DNA of 64,000 nt from Ruminococcaceae bacterium UBA3903 (lineage in GTDB: Bacteria; Bacillota; Clostridia; Oscillospirales; Acutalibacteraceae). Below, piece by piece: positions 20,155 to 28,769 of this stretch; the first letter of the stretch is position 1, and every line of letters starts with the position of its first letter. The notes beneath the pieces are model-generated. The model worked only from the letters and a program-made list of their open reading frames with translations. It was not told where the DNA came from and ran no database searches. The stretch is from positions 62,434-126,433 of the forward strand of contig DGFJ01000016.1 of NCBI GenBank assembly GCA_002391625.1, written 5' to 3'. Made by a program: the position numbers and the translations under genes.

Positions 20155-20574
20155 ATGCCAACATTTAACCAATTAGTTAGAAAAGGCCGTGAGGTTTCCG
20201 AAAAGAAAGCAAAAGCTCCTGCACTATTAAAGGGTTGGAACTCTAAGAAGAACAAGGCTATTGACCAAAGTTCTCCACAAAAGAGAGGCGTTTGTACAGC
20301 TGTAAAGACTGCTACACCTAAAAAGCCTAACTCAGCTCTTAGAAAGATTGCCAGAGTAAGACTTTCTAACGGTATCGAAGTAAGCTCATACATCCCAGGC
20401 GTTGGCCACAACCTACAGGAACACAGCGTTGTTCTTATTCGTGGTGGTAGAGTAAAGGACCTTCCAGGTGTGCGTTATCACATCGTTAGAGGTACACTTG
20501 ATGCACAGGGTGTTGCTAAGCGTATGCAGGCTCGTTCTAAATATGGCGCAAAGCGTCCAAAGGCAGGTAAATAA
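20155..20574 (+). CDS. rpsL: 30S ribosomal protein S12
   Basis: Decoding-centre protein of the small subunit. 139 residues with the Gram-positive N-terminal insertion ([18 protein letters not shown]). [11 protein letters not shown] and [13 protein letters not shown] are intact, with lysines at K56 and K101, the positions whose changes give streptomycin resistance in Bacillus; they are wild type. AAAGGAGG precedes the ATG. First gene of the str operon. Confidence 0.99.
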   Translation: MPTFNQLVRKGREVSEKKAKAPALLKGWNSKKNKAIDQSSPQKRGVCTAVKTATPKKPNSALRKIARVRLSNGIEVSSYIPGVGHNLQEHSVVLIRGGRVKDLPGVRYHIVRGTLDAQGVAKRMQARSKYGAKRPKAGK

Positions 20575-20733
20575 TCCATAGGAAATGACAGACTACCTTT
20601 GAAGTTATTAATGTAACTACAGTACAATACAGATGTGCTTTTATATATAATATGAGCCTTTTGTATTGGCAAACGGGAGTTGTCGCTTTCGAGTACCTAT
20701 GATATCTCAACAATTGTGAAGGAGGGAAGTAAA

Positions 20734-21204
20734 GTGCCAAGAAGAGGTTCAATAGCAAAACGTGATGTTTTGCCAGATCCACTATATAAATCTAAGCTCG
20801 TTACTCGTCTTATCAACAACGTTATGTATGATGGTAAGAAGGGCGTTGCTCAGAAAATAGTTTATGGTGCATTCGACATCATCAGTGAAAAGACAGGAAA
20901 AGACCCACTAGAGGTTTTTGACCAGGCAATGGAAAATCTAATGCCTGTATTAGAGGTAAAGGCTCGCCGTGTAGGTGGTGCAACATACCAGGTACCTATG
21001 GAGGTTCGTCCTGAAAGAAGACAGACATTAGGTCTACGTTGGCTTTCAAGATACTCTAGACTTCGTTCAGAGAAGACTATGAAAGAAAGACTTGCAGGTG
21101 AAATCCTTGATGCCATTAACGGTACCGGCGGTGCTGCTAAAAAGCGTGAAGATACACACAAAATGGCAGAGGCTAATAAAGCATTTGCTCATTACAGATG
21201 GTAA
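20734..21204 (+). CDS. rpsG: 30S ribosomal protein S7
   Basis: Primary 16S rRNA-binding protein that organises the 30S head. The frame is open from 20680, but translation most likely starts at the GTG at 20734 ([17 protein letters not shown] follows), with GGAGGG 8 nt upstream; this gives the standard 156 residues. RNA-binding stretches include [14 protein letters not shown] and LRWLSRYSR. The 159-nt gap after rpsL holds a possible secondary promoter (TTGAAG at 20599, 18 bp, TACAAT at 20623). Confidence 0.97.
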   Translation: MPRRGSIAKRDVLPDPLYKSKLVTRLINNVMYDGKKGVAQKIVYGAFDIISEKTGKDPLEVFDQAMENLMPVLEVKARRVGGATYQVPMEVRPERRQTLGLRWLSRYSRLRSEKTMKERLAGEILDAINGTGGAAKKREDTHKMAEANKAFAHYRW

Positions 21205-21222
21205 TTATTTGAGGAGGATTTT

Positions 21223-23316
21223 ATGGCAAGACAGGTATCTCTGGAACAAACCAGAAATATCGGTATCATGGCTCATATTGATGCCGGTAAAACTACTACT
21301 ACAGAGCGTATCCTTTTCTATACAGGTATAAACCATAAAATTGGCGAAACACATGATGGTGCTTCAACAATGGACTGGATGGTTCAGGAGCAGGAAAGAG
21401 GTATTACAATTACCTCTGCTGCTACTACTTGTTTCTGGAAAGACAGAAAAGATAACAAGGTTAGAATCAATATCATCGATACCCCAGGTCACGTTGACTT
21501 TACAGTAGAGGTTGAGCGTTCTCTTAGAGTTCTTGACGGTTCTGTAACAGTAATGTGTGCAAAGGGTGGCGTTGAGCCACAGTCTGAAACAGTTTGGAGA
21601 CAGGCTGATAACTACGGTGTACCTAGAATGGTATATGTAAACAAGATGGACATCATGGGTGCTGATTTCTTCCGTGTTGTTCAGATGATGAAGGACAGAC
21701 TAAAATGTAACGCTGTACCTATTCAGCTACCTATCGGTGCAGAGGAAACATTTAAAGGTATCATCGACCTTGTAAAGATGAAGGCCGAGATTTATTATGA
21801 TGACCTTGGTAAGGATATTCGTGAGGAAGAAATTCCTGAGGATATGAAGGAGCTTGCACAGAAATATCATGACGAGCTAATCGAGCATGTTGCTGAGCAG
21901 GACGATGCATTAATGGAGAAATACTTTGGTGGCGAAGAGCTAACATTGGACGAAATCCGTGCTACTATTCGTAAATCAACTATTGCTAATACAATGGTAC
22001 CTGTTACCTGCGGTACATCTTACCGCAACAAGGGTGTTCAGATGCTGTTGGATGCTATAATTGACTATATGCCAGCTCCTACAGATGTACCTTCAATTAA
22101 GGGTACAAACCCTGATACTGATGAAGAAATCGAAAGACATTCTTCTGATTCTGAGCCATTTTCAGCTCTTGCATTTAAGATTGCAACTGACCCATTTGTT
22201 GGTAAGTTGTGTTTCTTTAGAGTATATTCTGGTACAGTTAAGGCTGGTTCATCAGTTTATAACTCTGTAAAGGACAACACCGAGCGTATCGGTCGTATCC
22301 TACAGATGCACGCTAACGACAGAAAAGATATTGATACCTGCTATGCAGGTGATATTGCTGCTGCTGTTGGTTTGAAAAACACTACAACAGGTGATACCTT
22401 ATGTGACGAAAAGAATCCTGTTATTCTTGAGTCTATGGAATTCCCTGAGCCTGTTATCCGTGTAGCTATCGAGCCTAAAACAAAGGCTGGACAAGAAAAA
22501 ATGGGTATTGCTCTAGCAAAGCTTGCTGAAGAGGACCCTACCTTTAAGGCTTACACAGATGAAGAAACAGGACAAACAATCATTGCTGGTATGGGTGAGC
22601 TTCATTTGGAAATCATCGTAGACAGACTTCTGCGTGAGTTTAAGGTTGAGGCTAATATCGGTAAACCACAGGTTGCTTATAAAGAAACTATTCGTGAGCT
22701 GGCTGATGTTGACGAAAAGTATGCTAGACAGTCTGGTGGTAAAGGTCAGTACGGTCACGTTAAGATTAAGGTTGAGCCTAACCCAGGTAAGGGTTACGAG
22801 TTTGTTAACGCTATTGTTGGTGGTTCTATTCCTAAGGAATATATCCCAGCAGTTGACGCTGGTATCAAGGGAGCAATGTTAAGTGGTGTACTAGCTGGCT
22901 ACAATGTTGTTGATGCTAAGGTTACACTATATGATGGTTCTTATCATGAAGTCGATTCATCAGAAATGGCATTTAAAATTGCTGGTTCTATGGCTTTTAA
23001 AGAGGCTATGAGAAAAGCAAATCCAGTTCTGCTGGAGCCTATCATGAAGGTTACTGTTATTGTACCAGAGGAGTATATGGGCGACGTTATTGGCGACCTT
23101 AACTCTCGTCGTGGTATGATTCAGGGCATGGAAGCTGAAAATGGTGCACAGAGAATTAATGCTATGGTACCGCTATCAGAAATGTTTGGTTATGCTACAG
23201 ATATGCGTTCAAAGACTCAGGGTCGTGGACAGTACGTTATGGAGCCTAGCAACTATGCTGAAGTTCCTAAGTCTGTTGGTGAGGCTATCATGAGCGCTCG
23301 TAATAAAAAAGATTGA
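21223..23316 (+). CDS. fusA: Translation elongation factor G
   Basis: GTPase that drives translocation and, with RRF, ribosome recycling. 697 residues, normal. G1 is [10 protein letters not shown]2 lies in [12 protein letters not shown]3 is [10 protein letters not shown]4 is NKMD. Domains II to V follow, with domain IV around [20 protein letters not shown] and the domain V end [18 protein letters not shown] precedes the ATG; the gap to rpsG is 18 nt. Confidence 0.99.
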   Translation: MARQVSLEQTRNIGIMAHIDAGKTTTTERILFYTGINHKIGETHDGASTMDWMVQEQERGITITSAATTCFWKDRKDNKVRINIIDTPGHVDFTVEVERSLRVLDGSVTVMCAKGGVEPQSETVWRQADNYGVPRMVYVNKMDIMGADFFRVVQMMKDRLKCNAVPIQLPIGAEETFKGIIDLVKMKAEIYYDDLGKDIREEEIPEDMKELAQKYHDELIEHVAEQDDALMEKYFGGEELTLDEIRATIRKSTIANTMVPVTCGTSYRNKGVQMLLDAIIDYMPAPTDVPSIKGTNPDTDEEIERHSSDSEPFSALAFKIATDPFVGKLCFFRVYSGTVKAGSSVYNSVKDNTERIGRILQMHANDRKDIDTCYAGDIAAAVGLKNTTTGDTLCDEKNPVILESMEFPEPVIRVAIEPKTKAGQEKMGIALAKLAEEDPTFKAYTDEETGQTIIAGMGELHLEIIVDRLLREFKVEANIGKPQVAYKETIRELADVDEKYARQSGGKGQYGHVKIKVEPNPGKGYEFVNAIVGGSIPKEYIPAVDAGIKGAMLSGVLAGYNVVDAKVTLYDGSYHEVDSSEMAFKIAGSMAFKEAMRKANPVLLEPIMKVTVIVPEEYMGDVIGDLNSRRGMIQGMEAENGAQRINAMVPLSEMFGYATDMRSKTQGRGQYVMEPSNYAEVPKSVGEAIMSARNKKD

Positions 23317-23447
23317 TAATACACATTCTTTTTACAAATGTTTAATCAAAAATTAATCTTTAACTATTGCATTTTCTTATGGAAGTTGCTAAAATAAGGA
23401 TTAAGGTAAATTATTACTCTATTTTAAAATTAAGGGAGGCAATTCCA

Positions 23448-24650
23448 ATGGCAAAGGAAAAATTTGAAAGAAATAAACCCCATGTAAATATTGGTACAAT
23501 TGGTCACGTTGACCACGGTAAGACAACTCTTACTGCTGCTATCACAAAGGTTCTTAACATTAATGGTGATGCAGAATTTATGGACTACGCAAACATCGAT
23601 AAGGCTCCTGAGGAGAAAGAGCGTGGTATTACAATCAACACAGCTCACGTTGAGTACGAAACTGACAACCGTCACTATGCTCACGTTGACTGCCCAGGCC
23701 ATGCTGACTATGTAAAGAACATGATTACTGGTGCTGCTCAGATGGATGGTGCTATCCTAGTTGTTTCTGCTGCTGATGGTCCTATGCCTCAGACAAGAGA
23801 GCATATCCTGCTATCTCGTCAGGTTGGCGTTCCATACATTGTTGTATTTATGAACAAAACTGACCAAGTAGATGACGAAGAGCTTCTTGACCTAGTTGAG
23901 ATGGAAATTCGTGAGCTATTAAGCGAATACGAGTTCCCTGGCGATGATACACCTATCATCCGTGGTTCTGCATTCCTAGCTCTTGAGTCAGCATCTAAGG
24001 ATTCTGACGCTCCTGAGTACAAATGTATTCACGAGTTGATGGCTGCTGTTGATGAGTGGATTCCTACTCCAGAGCGTAAATCAGATCTTCCTTTCCTAAT
24101 GCCTGTTGAGGACGTATTTACAATTACTGGCCGTGGTACTGTTGCTACTGGTAGAGTTGAGCGTGGCGTTCTAAAGGTTAACGAGGAAATTGAAATCGTT
24201 GGTATGACTGACGAAAAGAGAAAAGTTGTTGTTACAGGTCTAGAAATGTTTAGAAAGCTTCTTGACTTTGCTGAGGCTGGCGATAACGTTGGTGTTCTGC
24301 TACGTGGTGTTCAGAGAACTGAAATCGAGCGTGGTCAGGTTCTAGCTAAACCAGGCACAATTCACCCACACACAAAGTTCCATGGTCAGGTATACGTTTT
24401 GACTAAGGACGAGGGTGGCCGTCATACTCCTTTCTTTGATAACTATCGTCCACAGTTCTATTTCAGAACAACAGACGTTACAGGTGTTATCTCACTACCA
24501 GAGGGTACAGAGATGTGTATGCCTGGCGATAATGTAGAGATGGATGTTGAGCTAATCACTCCAATCGCTATCGAAGAGGGTCTACGTTTCGCTATCCGTG
24601 AGGGTGGCCGTACAGTAGGTTCAGGTGTTGTTACAGCTATCAATAGCTAA
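23448..24650 (+). CDS. tuf: Translation elongation factor Tu
   Basis: Delivers aminoacyl-tRNA to the ribosome as a GTP complex. Start at ATG 23448 ([20 protein letters not shown]) with GGGAGG 8 nt upstream; 400 residues. G1 [10 protein letters not shown]3 DCPGHADY, G4 NKTD (Thr where Cys is common). Domain II from about 210, domain III from about 305 to the end ([15 protein letters not shown]). A strong terminator follows, and then a gene resembling its own domain III. Confidence 0.99.
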   Translation: MAKEKFERNKPHVNIGTIGHVDHGKTTLTAAITKVLNINGDAEFMDYANIDKAPEEKERGITINTAHVEYETDNRHYAHVDCPGHADYVKNMITGAAQMDGAILVVSAADGPMPQTREHILLSRQVGVPYIVVFMNKTDQVDDEELLDLVEMEIRELLSEYEFPGDDTPIIRGSAFLALESASKDSDAPEYKCIHELMAAVDEWIPTPERKSDLPFLMPVEDVFTITGRGTVATGRVERGVLKVNEEIEIVGMTDEKRKVVVTGLEMFRKLLDFAEAGDNVGVLLRGVQRTEIERGQVLAKPGTIHPHTKFHGQVYVLTKDEGGRHTPFFDNYRPQFYFRTTDVTGVISLPEGTEMCMPGDNVEMDVELITPIAIEEGLRFAIREGGRTVGSGVVTAINS

Positions 24651-24678
24651 TTAATACCAACCAAGTTATAGTAATATT

Positions 24679-24711
24679 AGGGACTATCCTTTAATGGATA
24701 GTCCCTTTTTT
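24679..24711 (+). terminator. Intrinsic terminator of the str operon
   Basis: AGGGACTATCC (24679-24689) pairs with GGATAGTCCCT (24696-24706), 6-nt loop, then six T. Confidence 0.93.
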
Positions 24712-24751
24712 GGGTATATGTACAAAAATTAATAATGTTCACATAATTCCA

Positions 24752-24779
24752 TTGATTAATAAATATAAATGATTATAAT
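24752..24779 (+). promoter_or_regulatory. Candidate promoter of the EF-Tu-domain-III-like gene
   Basis: TTGATT (24752-24757), a 16-bp spacer and a perfect TATAAT (24774-24779). Placed after the tuf terminator, it indicates separate expression. Confidence 0.5.
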
Positions 24780-24838
24780 GATAAATAGAGATTGATAATT
24801 TAGTATATTTAAAAAAATATTTTACTTGGTGGTAAACA

Positions 24839-25249
24839 ATGAAAAAACTTCTTATAGCAATTATAGTAATCGGTTGTATATTGTCCTTGGCGGTCTTTAT
24901 TGGTACGGCCTATCCTCAGTACAATGTATTTAATATGGTTATGTCAAAACCCAGTCAGGCACAAAGCGTAGCGGCTGAGGTTACTGTTAAATCCTATATT
25001 GAATGTGGTCAGCATACAACATTTTCAGATAATACAGGCGTCACTATTAAATTTCCTCAGGATAATAACGCAGAGGTTACTGGCGTTATGATGTTATCCC
25101 ATGAGCTTACATCCTTATCTGGTGGCAAAAGTGGCACTGTGATTATAAAACTTAATAGTACTGTGAACGTAGCTGTAGGATATACCTTTGATGTTATTGT
25201 TGATAATACAACTGTTGCTACTGGTGTAGTTACGGCTCTAAACAAGTAG
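24839..25249 (+). CDS. Exported or anchored protein resembling EF-Tu domain III
   Basis: 136 residues. Residues 1-24 form a signal sequence or anchor (KK then 20 hydrophobic residues). Residues 48-136 align by eye with domain III of the EF-Tu encoded just upstream: HTTFSDN (59-65) with HTPFFDN, EVTGVMML (79-86) with DVTGVISL, and TVATGVVTALN (125-135) with [11 protein letters not shown]. The last 57 residues need no gap, and I count about 27 identities over about 90 positions. Charged tRNA-contact positions such as the NYRPQFYF stretch are not kept. So it is likely a domain-III (beta-barrel) protein working outside the membrane. No G-domain. Weak ribosome site (GGTGG). Function unknown. Confidence 0.72.
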   Translation: MKKLLIAIIVIGCILSLAVFIGTAYPQYNVFNMVMSKPSQAQSVAAEVTVKSYIECGQHTTFSDNTGVTIKFPQDNNAEVTGVMMLSHELTSLSGGKSGTVIIKLNSTVNVAVGYTFDVIVDNTTVATGVVTALNK

Positions 25250-25325
25250 GCTATAATAATTTCAAATTATGGGATACACTTATTGTGTGTTAGCTTATAG
25301 CTTAAAAAAATGAAATATAAATTTT

Positions 25326-25363
25326 ATCAGGTGATAGTTATTGTGCTATCATCTGATTTTTTG
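25326..25363 (+). terminator. Terminator after the EF-Tu-domain-III-like gene
   Basis: ATCAGGTGATAG (25326-25337) pairs with CTATCATCTGAT (25346-25357), followed by six T. Confidence 0.85.
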
Positions 25364-25684
25364 TAACTAATTGTTCCTGTGGAAAACCCGTTAATCTATG
25401 GAAGGATAATAAAAATACTTACGTATGAATATTTTGGTAGTGGCTGTTATTCATTTAGTCTGCAAAATAACGTATGCAGTATTTCCTAAATAAAATCCTT
25501 TCTGCACACCAGATGGTTGCCATAGCCTTAGGTGACAGGTCGCTGACACAGCAAATTATATAATTTGAAATAGACAAAATGTAATTTCTGGGATAGAATA
25601 CTCTATATAGTCATATGTGTACTGGATTTAAAGTGTATGTATAAATATGTGTTAGGGTAGCGGTAGCAAGGGGGAGGTATATTT
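25364..25684. other. 320-bp gap before the CCA enzyme, no gene seen
   Basis: No ORF with a ribosome binding site on either strand and no RNA family I recognise. It must contain the promoter of the downstream gene, but no convincing -35/-10 pair was found. A locally GC-richer patch (about 25503-25552) breaks the AT-rich background. Confidence 0.4.
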
Positions 25685-27040
25685 GTGAAATTAACAGCCA
25701 GTGTTGAATTTATTATTGACAAGCTTAATGCAAGCGGATATGAAGCATATGCTGTTGGTGGTTGTGTGCGGGATAGCCTGCTTGGCATTGTTCCCAAGGA
25801 TTGGGATATATGTACCAGTGCCATGCCACATGAAATAATGAATGTGTTTGATGGGCAAAAAATTATTCCCACAGGATTACAGCATGGAACGGTTACTTTA
25901 ATGCTGGATAATATGCCATTTGAGCTTACAACATATCGTATTGATGGGTTATACAGCGATAACAGACATCCTGACAGGGTGAACTTTGTAAACAGCTTGC
26001 ATGATGACCTTAAACGACGTGATTTTACCATAAATGCTATGGCATTTAATTATCAAACGGGTTTGGTTGACTTGTTTGGCGGAAAAAGTGACTTAGCAAA
26101 CAAAATTTTGAGATGTGTAGGTGACCCAGATACACGTTTTAAAGAGGATGCTTTGCGTATTTTCAGGGCATTGCGGTTTTCTTCTGTTTATGATTTTACT
26201 ATTGACAATGATACAGCTGTGGCTATGAATAATAATAAGGAGCTGTTATGTAATATTTCTCCAGAAAGATTATACAATGAGCTTAAGAAATTTATTATTG
26301 GTGATAATGTTGAAAGGCTGCTTATTGATTTCAGAAGTATTCTAGCACAAATAATTCCTCAGCTACAGCCCATGTTTGATTTTAAACAGTACAACCCTTA
26401 TCACTGCTATGATGTGTGGACACATACAGTGAAATCCGTTGCAGCCGCACCAAAGGATGATATAATCAGGTTAACTATGCTGTTTCACGATATAGGAAAG
26501 CCATCAACCTTTTTTAGAGATGAAAAAGGTGTGGGGCATTTCTATGGTCACTCAGGTGTCAGTAAAAATATAGCACAGCAAATTTTATCAAACCTGCGTG
26601 TTGATAATCACACTGGAAAAGTGGTACTATTGCTGGTTGAAATCCACGATATACCAATAGAAGCTACAACAAAGGCTGTTGGTAAAAGATTGGCGAAAAT
26701 TGGTGAGGAGAATTTTAGACGATTGCTAATAGTAAAAAAGTGTGACGCAATGGGGCAAGATAAGGAAGTTAGAAAATCAAAGCTACAGTATTTACAGCGT
26801 ATTGAGGATACATTAAACGTGGTGTTGACCGAAAATCATTGCTTTTCCATAAAGGATTTGCATATTAATGGCAATGATATTATTAGTCTGGGTGCAGCAC
26901 AGGGGGAAAGGATAGGGAGGGTTTTGCAAAGGCTGTTTGAAATGGTTATTGATGAACAAATAAGCAACAACCATACGGTGCTTATAAGGGAAGCCAAAAA
27001 ATTATTAAGGACTAATTTTTTACCAGAAAACAATATATGA
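25685..27040 (+). CDS. cca: CCA-adding tRNA nucleotidyltransferase with HD domain
   Basis: Adds or repairs the 3' CCA of tRNAs without a template. Start is GTG at 25685, 7 nt after GGGGGAGG. Class II nucleotidyltransferase head: VGGCVRDSLLG with the catalytic DWDICTSA, then LKRRDFTINAMA and GDPDTRFKEDALRIFRALRF. A C-terminal HD domain (MLFHDIGKP, later EIHDIP) suggests extra phosphohydrolase activity, as in the HD-type CCA enzymes. 451 residues. It stands alone between two terminators. Confidence 0.93.
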   Translation: MKLTASVEFIIDKLNASGYEAYAVGGCVRDSLLGIVPKDWDICTSAMPHEIMNVFDGQKIIPTGLQHGTVTLMLDNMPFELTTYRIDGLYSDNRHPDRVNFVNSLHDDLKRRDFTINAMAFNYQTGLVDLFGGKSDLANKILRCVGDPDTRFKEDALRIFRALRFSSVYDFTIDNDTAVAMNNNKELLCNISPERLYNELKKFIIGDNVERLLIDFRSILAQIIPQLQPMFDFKQYNPYHCYDVWTHTVKSVAAAPKDDIIRLTMLFHDIGKPSTFFRDEKGVGHFYGHSGVSKNIAQQILSNLRVDNHTGKVVLLLVEIHDIPIEATTKAVGKRLAKIGEENFRRLLIVKKCDAMGQDKEVRKSKLQYLQRIEDTLNVVLTENHCFSIKDLHINGNDIISLGAAQGERIGRVLQRLFEMVIDEQISNNHTVLIREAKKLLRTNFLPENNI

Positions 27041-27047
27041 TAAGATT

Positions 27048-27091
27048 AAAAGCTCACTCGTCAACGGTATATGAATGACGGGTGAGCTTTT
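27048..27091 (+). terminator. Terminator after cca
   Basis: AAAAGCTCACTCGTCA (27048-27063) pairs, with one mismatch, with TGACGGGTGAGCTTTT (27076-27091). The 3' U-tract is the four T of the stem end. The remaining 255-bp gap holds a TATAAT at 27281 that may serve the next gene. Confidence 0.75.
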
Positions 27092-27346
27092 GAATTTCTG
27101 TTAAGCTGTAGTAGAACAAAAGACCAGCTAAGTTGAGTCCTTATCATACTGTATAGTGGTTATAATCAGGTGATAACAGGCAGTGGTTATCAATCCTTTG
27201 TGACAAAAGAATGTTTATAAAATTAACCAAAAGCTTATTGGAGATTTGTATTAAGCCTTTTATTTTATATCAAACAATAGTATAATCAAGCTTGAAGGTA
27301 GACAAAGCTTATGAAAAAATCTCCGTTTGAGTGAAAGGGTGTACAT

Positions 27347-28099
27347 ATGAAAGCATTAATAACAGGGGCTAGCTCTGGGTTAGGTAAAGATATGGCTTTA
27401 GTTTTAGGGAAAAAGGGTTGGGATTTAATATTAGTTGCCCGCAGGGCTGACAGATTGGAAAATGTGAAAAATCAGATTAATAATGTAAATGTACAGTGTA
27501 TAATTGCTGATGTTTCCAAAACAGAGGAATGTGAAAAATTGTATGAAAGAACAAAAGATGAAAATGTTGATATGATAATTAATAATGCTGGTTTTGGTGA
27601 TTGTGGTAAATTTTTAGAAACAGACCTTGAACGTGAGCTTAATATGATTGATACAAATATAAAGGCAGTTCATATTTTAACAAAGCTATTTTTACATGAT
27701 TTTGCACAGCGTAATAGTGGATATATACTCAACGTTGCTTCATCTGCCGGCTTTATGGCAGGTCCGCTGATGGCAACCTACTATGCTACCAAAAATTACG
27801 TTTTGCGTTTAACAGAGGCAATTTATCAGGAGCTGCGTCAGGATAAAATAAATGTTCATATTAGTGCATTATGTCCAGGTCCAGTGGAAACTGAATTTAA
27901 TCAGGTGGCAAGTGTGAAATTTGCTATCAAGGGACTGGACAGCTGTCAGGTGGCAGAGTATGCTATTGAACAAGCACTAAAGGGTAAGCTAATAATTGTT
28001 CCTGGTACTGCCATGAAATTTGCCAAATTTGGGGGACGTTTTATGCCTGATAAGGCAATGCTTAGGATGTGCTATAAAATTCAATATCACAAGGTGTGA
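27347..28099 (+). CDS. Short-chain dehydrogenase/reductase
   Basis: NAD(P)-dependent oxidoreductase of the classical SDR type, 250 residues, cytoplasmic. Cofactor motif TGASSGLGK at residues 6-14, Arg-rich ARRADRL favouring NADP(H), structural NNAG motif, catalytic Ser in NVASSAGF, and YYATK as the YxxxK pair. The end (PDKAMLRMCYKIQYHKV) is typical of the DltE/YqjQ-like subgroup. The substrate is unknown. It converges on comF with only 13 nt between stops and no terminator. Confidence 0.9.
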   Translation: MKALITGASSGLGKDMALVLGKKGWDLILVARRADRLENVKNQINNVNVQCIIADVSKTEECEKLYERTKDENVDMIINNAGFGDCGKFLETDLERELNMIDTNIKAVHILTKLFLHDFAQRNSGYILNVASSAGFMAGPLMATYYATKNYVLRLTEAIYQELRQDKINVHISALCPGPVETEFNQVASVKFAIKGLDSCQVAEYAIEQALKGKLIIVPGTAMKFAKFGGRFMPDKAMLRMCYKIQYHKV

Positions 28100-28112
28100 C
28101 CTGTGCAAATAT

Positions 28113-28760
28113 TCATTGGGGATTGTATCTTTTTGCTATGGCATAGGTAGCACAAAATACCGCTTTTGCACCGCTTGTAAGCAGTACCTCTACACATTCT
28201 GATAAGGTATAGCCTGTAGTGGCTATGTCGTCAATAAGAAGTATAGTTCTGCCTTGAATTTTTGATTTATATTTACTATTTATTTCATACACACCCTTTA
28301 CATTTTCCTTTCGTTGAGAGGGACAAAGGGTGTGTTGTGTTTTATTATTCTTGGTTTTTAAAATCAGAGGCTTATATTGTATATGTGTTATTGAGCTAAT
28401 TTGTTTAGCCAATAGTTCAGCTTGGTTGTAGCCCCGTTTGTTGAACGCTTTTTTTGTGATAGGCACACAGGTTACATAGCAGAAGCCTTTGTCGCTGTAT
28501 TTATCTTTAATTAAAGCTGCCATGTTCATAGACAGCTGTTTGCTGTATTGTGGTTTGCCGTAAAATTTAAAGTTCAGCATAGCCTTACGAAACTGCCCAT
28601 TATAAGGAAAAGGTGCTATACACTCACTGTGGCGAAACTTCATATTTACACTATTAGGTGGATATAGACGGCAACAGCTTTCACAGGCGGGTTGAGTATA
28701 GCTTATAACCCTGCCACAGTAGGGACAATGTGCTGGAAAAAGCATATGCAAAGGGTTCAT
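28113..28760 (-). CDS. comF: ComF-family phosphoribosyltransferase-like protein
   Basis: ComF proteins act in DNA uptake during transformation and perhaps in recombination repair. 215 residues: an N-terminal four-cysteine zinc finger (CPYCG, CESCC) and a C-terminal PRTase fold with the PRPP-loop TILLIDDIATTGYT. The central KKAFNKRGYNQAELLA is the ComF signature. It follows recD2 by 9 nt in the same direction, a pairing that fits DNA processing. AAGGTG lies upstream of the ATG. Confidence 0.9.
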   Translation of the reverse strand: MNPLHMLFPAHCPYCGRVISYTQPACESCCRLYPPNSVNMKFRHSECIAPFPYNGQFRKAMLNFKFYGKPQYSKQLSMNMAALIKDKYSDKGFCYVTCVPITKKAFNKRGYNQAELLAKQISSITHIQYKPLILKTKNNKTQHTLCPSQRKENVKGVYEINSKYKSKIQGRTILLIDDIATTGYTLSECVEVLLTSGAKAVFCATYAIAKRYNPQ

Positions 28761-28769
28761 AATAACACC

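Noticed and set aside
20155..20574. Possible streptomycin resistance in rpsL
   Set aside because: K56 and K101 are intact in TPKKPNS and GRVKDLPG.
25503..25552. GC-richer patch as a riboswitch or small RNA
   Set aside because: No strand matches a leader family I know, and no terminator follows.
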